Shown here piece after piece: positions 1 through 4,567 of a DNA stretch of 7,172 nt. The stretch spans positions 1-7,172 of the forward strand of contig JAFMSB010000081.1 in assembly GCA_017353815.1 (NCBI GenBank), given 5' to 3'. The notes beneath the pieces are model-generated. The model was not told the origin of the DNA. It searched no databases and saw only the letters and a program-made list of their open reading frames with translations. Both the position numbers and the translations under genes were made by a program. Each line of letters begins with the position of its first letter. Position 1 is the stretch's first letter. This DNA is from Methylocapsa sp. (GTDB lineage: Bacteria > Pseudomonadota > Alphaproteobacteria > Rhizobiales > Beijerinckiaceae).

Positions 1-264
1 GGAATTGAACTGAAGCCGCTGCCGGGCAGACCGGCTCCGGCCGTCCCGCAAGCGCCGCTAGCGGCCTCCTCCGCCGAAGCGCCGCGGCGCCCGCCCAGCC
101 TCTCGCCGGCGACAGCGGCCGTTCTCGAGAACATTGAGGCGGCGATGAAGACATCGCAAGACCGCCCCGGTGCGGCCGTTGCGGGGAAGGATTTTGCTGG
201 CAATGGCGCAGCCCGCGCTCGGCCGGCAGGAGCGGCAGCCGCACCTGGTGGAGGGGGAGGGTGA
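1..264 (+). CDS. C-terminal tail of an Ala/Pro/Gly-rich protein (5' end outside window)
   Basis: The frame starting at base 1 is open from the window edge to a TGA at 262-264, giving 87 residues of an unseen longer protein. The tail is low in complexity: it begins GIELKPLPGRPAPAV, has a short helix-like stretch (TAAVLENIEAAMKT, about residues 38-51) and ends in Ala/Gly (GAAAAPGGGGG). No domain is visible. Its stop overlaps the GTG start of the next gene (GTGA at 261-264), so it is the upstream partner in a coupled operon. Disordered tails of this kind are common on bacterial envelope proteins such as class A penicillin-binding proteins, but that identity is a guess. The frame itself is well supported by the overlap and by the absence of stops. 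Confidence 0.72.
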   Translation, partial: GIELKPLPGRPAPAVPQAPLAASSAEAPRRPPSLSPATAAVLENIEAAMKTSQDRPGAAVAGKDFAGNGAARARPAGAAAAPGGGGG

Positions 265-887
265 GCCTTGGGATGGTTGCCCCTGCCAGAGACCGGTATT
301 GGGCGCTTGCCGCACTCGCCGGGAAATATGTTTCCGCCGCCGCGGCCGGGATTGTTCTCGGCGCCATCATCACTTGGGCCGTTATCGAACGCAAAAAAGG
401 ATTTGGGTCGATTGAAGCCGGTCCTTGGACAAGCTGGTCCCGCGTCGGGACAGCGGATGTCGATCCTTACAGCCGCGCGGTGCTTGCCTATTTCGGCGAG
501 GCGCCGCTCAGCGAATCGGAGGGCATAAATTTCGTTGCCTATGGCGATAGCTCCGGCGCCGGGTTCAATGCGGCCTGCGAATATGTGATGACGGGCGAGG
601 TCCCCTCTGCACGTTATTGGACATTGACGCTCTACTCGCCCGAAGGCGCGGCCTTTGCCACCCCCCCTAAGAGATCGGGGTTCACCTCAAGCGAGGTTCT
701 CCGAAACAGCGGCGGGCAATTCGAAATCACGATTTCCCGGCGCGCAAGGCCCGGAAACTGGCTGCCGTCTGGCGCCGCCGCGAAATTCATTCTGGTGTTG
801 CGTTTTTACGATAGTGAATTCACCTCTCCTTCGGGCACGGTGGATGCCAAGAAAATGCCAGCGCTGATCAAGGGCCGCTGCGAATGA
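261..887 (+). CDS. DUF1214 domain membrane-anchored protein
   Basis: A 208-residue protein of unknown function. Residues about 23-42 form one hydrophobic segment (AAAAGIVLGAIITWAVIER), followed by basic residues, so the rest is probably outside the cytoplasm. Residues about 60-205 resemble DUF1214: a Y/F-rich beta-type region with ARYWTLTLY (117-125), then an S-G-G-QFEI strand (150-156) and a P-x-x-NWLP-like turn (164-169). In the common fused family DUF1214 is the C-terminal half behind DUF1254; here it stands alone and precedes a separate DUF1254 gene. I chose GTG at 261 because it overlaps the previous stop (GTGA) and has a GTGGAGG ribosome site at 248-254. An ATG at 273 is the alternative and would shorten the protein by four residues. 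The stop overlaps the next ATG (ATGA at 884-887). Biochemical role unknown. Confidence 0.88.
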   Translation: MSLGMVAPARDRYWALAALAGKYVSAAAAGIVLGAIITWAVIERKKGFGSIEAGPWTSWSRVGTADVDPYSRAVLAYFGEAPLSESEGINFVAYGDSSGAGFNAACEYVMTGEVPSARYWTLTLYSPEGAAFATPPKRSGFTSSEVLRNSGGQFEITISRRARPGNWLPSGAAAKFILVLRFYDSEFTSPSGTVDAKKMPALIKGRCE

Positions 888-1465
888 GCCTCACCGATCG
901 TCTCCTAGCCGCATTTATCTGGTTTCTAGCCGTGCTCGCCATTGCCGGCATGACCCATATCATTGCCATTTTTGCGCTGCCGGGATTTTTTAGTATTGAC
1001 CTCTATGCTTGGGCTTCGAAGGTAGCAAGCCCCGGCCAGCTCACCATCTTGACGGGCGCCGGGCGGGAGAAGCCGTTCATCCCTTTTGCCGATCCCGCGA
1101 TGGCGCAGGCCATCTGTCCATTTGATCTCACGCGCGGCGGCTTGCGCCTGCACGCCGATGTGAATGGCGACCGGCTGCTGGTGCTTTCGTTCCACACTGC
1201 GGCGGGGAAGCTATTTTATTCGATGACGGATCGCGCTGCCCATTTGGGCAAAATGGATGTCGTCGTATTGACCCCGCGCCAGCTCGATATTGTCGAATCG
1301 CAGGACGACGAAGAAAACCCGTCGCAGGATCTGCGGCTGCTTGCGCCGGAATCGCGGGGATTTGTGCTGGCCAAGGCCCTGGCCCCTTTCCCCGGCGAAA
1401 TGCCGGAAGCGGCGGAGCGGCTCAAATCGGTGTCATGCTCGGTCGAAGCAATCGTCCAAGAGTGA
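884..1465 (+). CDS. DUF1254 domain small integral membrane protein
   Basis: A 193-residue protein starting at an ATG that overlaps the TGA of the DUF1214 gene, so translation is probably coupled; no strong separate ribosome site is seen. The N-terminus has a long hydrophobic segment at about 8-33 (AAFIWFLAVLAIAGMTHIIA). The rest is a soluble DUF1254-type region with FADPAMAQAICPFDL (68-82), a DVNGDRLLVLSFHT strand pair (92-105) and a short acidic stretch (ESQDDEEN, 138-145). It is much shorter than fused DUF1254-DUF1214 proteins, matching the split form of the family. The two adjacent halves probably act together at the inner membrane; that is inferred from gene order only. No enzymatic residue pattern is recognised. 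The family assignment is from memory of its sequence style. Confidence 0.85.
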   Translation: MSLTDRLLAAFIWFLAVLAIAGMTHIIAIFALPGFFSIDLYAWASKVASPGQLTILTGAGREKPFIPFADPAMAQAICPFDLTRGGLRLHADVNGDRLLVLSFHTAAGKLFYSMTDRAAHLGKMDVVVLTPRQLDIVESQDDEENPSQDLRLLAPESRGFVLAKALAPFPGEMPEAAERLKSVSCSVEAIVQE

Positions 1466-1618
1466 TTGGCTACGGTTGAGGGATTTGCCTTCCATCTCAC
1501 GGCAGACATTCTCGACAAAAGCGGGCCGCTCGCCATACTGGCCGCCGCGAGACAAATAAGGGAATCTGGCGTTGTCCGGCAGGCCAAATCCCCGCTTTCG
1601 CAGCTTATTCGCCGGCTC

Positions 1619-2434
1619 TCACCGCCTCGATGCGCCGCCGCCGCCATCAATTTGCTGGCCGGTACGCGCGATTGCCTGCTGATAAGCGGGGGAAGCGTTC
1701 CAGGCCTGGATGGCGCCGAAATTGGTTTCTCCTGGCTGGTAGCCTGCGCCCGCGCGCCAGCCATGGGCCCGCAAAAAGTTTGCCGTCGAGGAAAGGGCGG
1801 CGGCCGAGTTGTCGAGATTGCCGCCGGTGCCGTATTCGAGGACGGTCCTGGGCATGAATTGCGTCTGGCCGACCTCGCCATGCATCGAACCGCGCGTCCC
1901 TGCCGAGAAGGTCCCGCGGTCGATCAAGGCTAGAGCTGCGTAGAGCTGATCGGTGAAATAAGCCGAGCGGCGGCAGTCATAGGCAAGGGTCGCAACGGCA
2001 GAGAGGGTGTTCTGATTGCCATGCTCCCTCCCAAAGCCTGTCTCCATTCCCCAAATGGCGATCAGCGGCCCCGGCGGAACTCCGTAGCGCTGCTCGATCG
2101 AGGCAAAGAGCGCCGCGTTTGATTGCTTGAGGGCGCGCCCGCGCGAAGCGATCGCCGAGCAGCCGCGTTTCGCGCAAAACTGATCAAACGGCAGATGCAT
2201 GCTTCTCTGGCTGCGATCAGCAGCAATGGTTGCCGAGGCATAATTGGCCGCCATGAGCGCCGCGATTGCGGAGCCGCCGACCCTCCCCCTTGCTTCCTCC
2301 GCAAACTGCTGCTTCCACGCCGCGAAGCCGCCAGGCCCGTTGCCGCATTGCGCGGCGCCAGCTTTACCGCCCATGGCGGCGAGCCCCGCAAAGGCTGCGG
2401 CTGCGGCGATTAAAAACTGCCCGCCCTTAGTCAT
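1619..2434 (-). CDS. Secreted lytic murein transglycosylase, MltB-like (SLT_2 type)
   Basis: A 271-residue periplasmic enzyme expected to cleave the MurNAc-GlcNAc bond of peptidoglycan and leave 1,6-anhydro-MurNAc ends. Residues 1-28 look like a signal peptide (MTKGGQ, then an Ala-rich core ending AGA-A). The catalytic region holds YGVPPGPLIAIWGMETGFG (117-135), with E131 as the expected catalytic acid, then GEVGQTQFMP (186-195), which corresponds to the family's G-x-x-GQ-x-QFMP motif, and STANFLRAHGW near 216-226. Four cysteines (C30, C87, C92, C154) could form two disulfides. There is no C-terminal peptidoglycan-binding domain, so it is the short form. The frame stays open upstream to an ATG at 2569, but I chose the ATG at 2432-2434: GGAGG sits 8 bases before it (2443-2447), and the longer start would bury the signal peptide. 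It is divergent from the AhpD-like gene and convergent with the DUF1254 gene. Confidence 0.92.
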   Translation of the reverse strand: MTKGGQFLIAAAAAFAGLAAMGGKAGAAQCGNGPGGFAAWKQQFAEEARGRVGGSAIAALMAANYASATIAADRSQRSMHLPFDQFCAKRGCSAIASRGRALKQSNAALFASIEQRYGVPPGPLIAIWGMETGFGREHGNQNTLSAVATLAYDCRRSAYFTDQLYAALALIDRGTFSAGTRGSMHGEVGQTQFMPRTVLEYGTGGNLDNSAAALSSTANFLRAHGWRAGAGYQPGETNFGAIQAWNASPAYQQAIARTGQQIDGGGGASRR

Positions 2435-2644
2435 TCCGTCTTCCTCCCCTTTCCTTTGCTCGATCCGCTTAAGCATTGCCGCAACCATTTGCGCATTGCG
2501 AAGCTCGGCAGCTGCGAGGCACGGCGCGCCTGCTGGAACCGGGCCGCGAACTGCCGTGTTAACCTCCATGCCCCCATTTGCCTTGCGGCTCGCAGACCGG
2601 GCCCGGGCTCGAACCCACTATAACCGGACAATGGAGCTGAAGCC
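2435..2644. promoter_or_regulatory. Divergent intergenic region between transglycosylase and AhpD-like gene
   Basis: These 210 bases separate two divergent starts, so promoters for both must lie here. Ribosome sites are clear: GGAGG for the - strand gene (2443-2447) and GGAG for the + strand gene (2633-2636, 8 bases before ATG 2645). A TATAAC at 2619-2624 could be a + strand -10 box, but it lies only about 20 bases before the start codon and no good -35 is found at normal spacing. A perfect 10 bp palindrome CCGGGCCCGG (2597-2606) lies just upstream and could be an operator; this is speculative. On the - strand GGGTTCGAGCCC resembles a tRNA T-arm, without any other tRNA arm. Promoters cannot be placed firmly. 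Confidence 0.35.
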
Positions 2645-3103
2645 ATGACCCAAAGGCTGAATCCTTATACGGCCGCCCCCGACGGCCTCGCCGCGCTTGG
2701 CGGCGTCGAGACCTATCTGCATAAATGCGGGCTCGACCCGAAGCTCATCGCACTTATAAAAACCCGCGTCTCTCAGATCAACGGCTGCGCTTATTGTCTT
2801 CACATGCACACCGAAGAGGCGCGCAAGCTTGGCGAATCCGAGGCGCGGCTCTATCTGCTCAATGCCTGGCACGAGTCAAATCTCTATACGGCGCGCGAGC
2901 GGGCCGCGCTCGCCTGGGCGGAATCGCTCACAAATATTGCGGCCACCCATGCGCCCGATGATGTCTATGACGAGACGCGGCGCCACTTCTCCGAAAAAGA
3001 GCTGGCGGATCTGTCGATCGCAATTGCGATGATCAACGCCTGGACCCGGCTTGCTATCGGCGTGCGCTCGGTCCATCCGGCAGATATTCTCAAGGCCGCA
3101 TGA
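2645..3103 (+). CDS. AhpD-like / carboxymuconolactone decarboxylase family protein
   Basis: A 152-residue all-alpha protein of the AhpD/CMD superfamily. The signature is NGCAYCLHMHTEEARKLGE (residues 46-64): C48 and C51 form the redox CxxC pair, and H55 is the conserved His four residues after the second Cys. ARERAALAWAESLT (83-96) is the other segment typical of the family. Relatives reduce peroxides through the CxxC pair, with a thioredoxin- or lipoyl-type partner in AhpD itself; the physiological substrate and partner here are unknown. Length is normal for a single-domain member and there is no signal peptide, so it is cytosolic. ATG 2645 is supported by GGAG at 2633-2636. No AhpC or OxyR gene is adjacent. 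A second start signal lies 26 bases after its stop, which suggests it once headed a two-gene unit. Confidence 0.93.
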   Translation: MTQRLNPYTAAPDGLAALGGVETYLHKCGLDPKLIALIKTRVSQINGCAYCLHMHTEEARKLGESEARLYLLNAWHESNLYTARERAALAWAESLTNIAATHAPDDVYDETRRHFSEKELADLSIAIAMINAWTRLAIGVRSVHPADILKAA

Positions 3104-3128
3104 CCGATCCGCAGGGGGAGGCGCGGCG

Positions 3129-3143
3129 ATGCAATTTGCCTAG
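3129..3143 (+). pseudogene. Four-codon reading frame behind a strong ribosome site, cut off at a palindrome
   Basis: Twenty-five bases after the AhpD-like stop there is a strong Shine-Dalgarno sequence, GGGGGAGG (3114-3121), 7 bases before ATG 3129. The frame reads Met-Gln-Phe-Ala and stops at TAG 3141-3143. That TAG belongs to the left end (CTAGAGC) of the palindromic repeat. The start signal is better than those of several complete genes here, so this may be the remnant of a small downstream gene interrupted by the repeat. It could also be chance, since GC-rich DNA makes GGAGG easily, or a leader-type minigene. No longer product can be assigned. Confidence 0.25.
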
Positions 3144-3193
3144 AGCGAATTCCGCAAAAGCTGACAGACTTTTGCGGCCAGAATTCGCTCCAG
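3140..3193. repeat. REP/RIME-like palindromic element between convergent genes
   Basis: An almost perfect inverted repeat. The left arm GAGCGAATTCCGCAAAAG (3143-3160) pairs with a right arm made of CTTTTGCGG (3169-3177) and AATTCGCTC (3182-3190), with a 4-base bulge (CCAG, 3178-3181) and an 8-base loop (CTGACAGA). Outer bases CTA/CAG extend it with one mismatch. Elements beginning CTAGAGC with a CGCAAAAG core resemble short intergenic palindromes dispersed in alphaproteobacterial genomes (RIME/REP type); that comparison is from memory. It fills the spacer between the AhpD-like gene and the S1C protease gene, both reading toward it, so the hairpin may end or protect both transcripts. There is no T-run after either side, so it is not a classical intrinsic terminator. 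Confidence 0.8.
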
Positions 3194-3252
3194 CTTATTG
3201 ATTTGGCGCGATTTCTTATCGCTCGGCCGATTTCAGCCGGGCGGAAAGCGCG

Positions 3253-4353
3253 CTAGCCTTCCTTGCGCGACACATCGGCAAGCGTGACATCCACCGAGCG
3301 CGGCTTCCCGCCCCGCTCGACCGTCAATGTCACGGACTTCCCGGGGCCAAGCTCCTCGAAAATGCTTGCAAGCTGGGCGACGTTTTCGACGGGCTGGCCG
3401 TTGGCCGCCGTGATCACATCTTCAACCTCGCCATTGGAGGTCACGCCTTTAAGCCCCGCTTTCTCGGCCGGCGAACCGGGATAGACCTTGAGAATTATCA
3501 CCCCCGAAAGACCCAATTGTGCGCTCGCGGTCTCTGGCGCGGCTGCGATGCCGATCCCTGGGGTTGGCACATTGCCTTTTGCAATCAATTGGGCCGCGAC
3601 GCGGTTGACGACATCGACCGGTATGGCAATGCCGACACCTGCGGACGCCCCAGAGCCTGAAATGATCATGGTGGTAACGCCGATGAGGCGGCCGGAACTG
3701 TCGAGCAAGGGGCCCCCCGAATTGCCCGGATTAAGCGGCGCGTCAGTTTGAATCCCTCCGGCGATCTCATGACCTTCGGCCGTCGGTATTTTCCGGTGCA
3801 GGGCGCTGACGATCCCTGACGTTAATGTCTGCTCGAGCCCATAGGGTGTGCCGATGGCGAAGGCGGATTGGCCGACTTGAAGACTGCTCGAGGAGCCAAC
3901 CGCAATGGGACGCAAAGGAACTTTTGTCCTTTCCAGTTGGAGCACGGCAAGATCGTAATTGGGAGCCGTGCCGGTCACGCGCACCGGGACCGAGTCCCCG
4001 GATTGGAGATGGACGGCAAATTGGTCGGCTCCTTTAATGACATGGTAATTGGTGATCACATGTCCCGCGGCATCCCAAACGATCCCCGTTCCCGCCTGGA
4101 CGCCGCTCGCCTGCTCTCCGGGGCCGAAAAGCTGCTCCGGGGCGACACGGGCAAAAACGTAAACCACCGAAGGCGAGACTGTCTGAAACAGTTTGATCCT
4201 TGTCTCTTCGGCTTCCGTAAGATTGGCGCGCGGCGTTATCGTCCGCGGTTTCGCCGCCGAGAACTGCCAGGCAATGAAATAAGGTTCCGCAACAAAGGCG
4301 CTCGCAAGAAGCAGAACCCAAATAATCGCAATCGCAACGAGCCGTTTCGACAT
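3253..4353 (-). CDS. Membrane-anchored S1C serine protease with one PDZ domain (DegS/HtrA-like)
   Basis: A 366-residue HtrA-family protease expected to act in the periplasm on misfolded or regulatory proteins. Residues about 5-22 form an uncleaved anchor (LVAIAIIWVLLLASAFVA). The trypsin-like domain spans about 55-255, with the full triad: H104 in TNYHVI, D134 in NYDLAVL and S212 in GNSGGP. One PDZ domain follows at about 262-358 (GVIILKVYPGSPAEKAGL, 284-301). One anchor, one protease domain, one PDZ and this length match DegS better than the two-PDZ DegP. A DegS-type signalling role is inference, as no anti-sigma factor gene is visible. ATG 4351-4353 was chosen because GGAGG lies 7 bases upstream (4361-4365) and the anchor follows at once. 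A GTG/ATG extension up to 4410 would add 19 residues. The exporter gene lies 214 bp upstream on the same strand. Confidence 0.95.
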   Translation of the reverse strand: MSKRLVAIAIIWVLLLASAFVAEPYFIAWQFSAAKPRTITPRANLTEAEETRIKLFQTVSPSVVYVFARVAPEQLFGPGEQASGVQAGTGIVWDAAGHVITNYHVIKGADQFAVHLQSGDSVPVRVTGTAPNYDLAVLQLERTKVPLRPIAVGSSSSLQVGQSAFAIGTPYGLEQTLTSGIVSALHRKIPTAEGHEIAGGIQTDAPLNPGNSGGPLLDSSGRLIGVTTMIISGSGASAGVGIAIPVDVVNRVAAQLIAKGNVPTPGIGIAAAPETASAQLGLSGVIILKVYPGSPAEKAGLKGVTSNGEVEDVITAANGQPVENVAQLASIFEELGPGKSVTLTVERGGKPRSVDVTLADVSRKEG

Positions 4354-4405
4354 GGCGCCGCCTCCGCTTGCCGCCGCAGATCGGGATATTCGCATGGCTT
4401 GCAAA

Positions 4406-4427
4406 CGCAAAGACCCCCGCGGGGGAT
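4406..4427 (-). terminator. Candidate intrinsic terminator or leader hairpin between exporter and protease genes
   Basis: On the - strand GATCCCCCGCGGGGGTC (4427-4411) folds into a 7 bp stem with one T-G wobble and a 3-base loop (CGC). TTTGCGTTT follows directly. The core CCCCCGCGGGGG (4414-4425) is a perfect palindrome. It lies 141 bases after the exporter stop and 57 bases before the protease start. It could end the exporter transcript, or, if the protease promoter lies upstream of it, sit in the protease leader. The T-tract is interrupted, so termination strength is doubtful. Confidence 0.4.
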
Positions 4428-4498
4428 CCCTTACGATATGCGGGCTGACGCAAAACTCGAATTGGGGAGTGTGCGAGCGGCCACTTGTGCGGGGCCAA

Positions 4499-4504
4499 AT
4501 TGTA
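4499..4504 (-). promoter_or_regulatory. Possible -10 box for the S1C protease gene
   Basis: TACAAT on the - strand differs by one base from the TATAAT consensus and sits in the only AT-rich stretch of the 214 bp gap. The hexamer 16 bases upstream is CTGGTT, a poor -35 match. Transcription from here would give a leader of about 140 bases that includes the GC-rich hairpin at 4411-4427. This is weak evidence; another sigma factor or readthrough from the exporter gene is equally possible. Confidence 0.2.
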
Positions 4505-4567
4505 TGATTGGAAACTCTTTAACCAGCGGCGGCGATTTGCCGGGGTAAAGGCGCGCCTTGCTAGCAA

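Noticed and set aside
1480..1592. Inverted repeat GGGATTTG(G)CC, arms about 90 bases apart
   Set aside because: Eight perfect base pairs at that distance are expected by chance often enough in a spacer of this size, and no T-run follows.
1466..1933. + strand open frame after the DUF1254 gene
   Set aside because: It starts at a TTG directly after the stop and mostly lies antisense to the transglycosylase, whose catalytic motifs are clear on the other strand. No family is recognised.
2435..2569. N-terminal extension of the transglycosylase to ATG 2569
   Set aside because: It would place 45 residues before a clear signal peptide, and the internal ATG at 2432-2434 has a better ribosome site.
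2583..2630. tRNA-like T-arm (GGGTTCGAGCCC on the - strand)
   Set aside because: No matching acceptor, D or anticodon arms are found on either side, so it is not a tRNA gene. It could only be a tiny remnant.
3868..4548. 226-codon + strand open frame
   Set aside because: It is antisense to the S1C protease, whose His-Asp-Ser triad is intact, and its Arg-rich composition is typical of a shadow frame.
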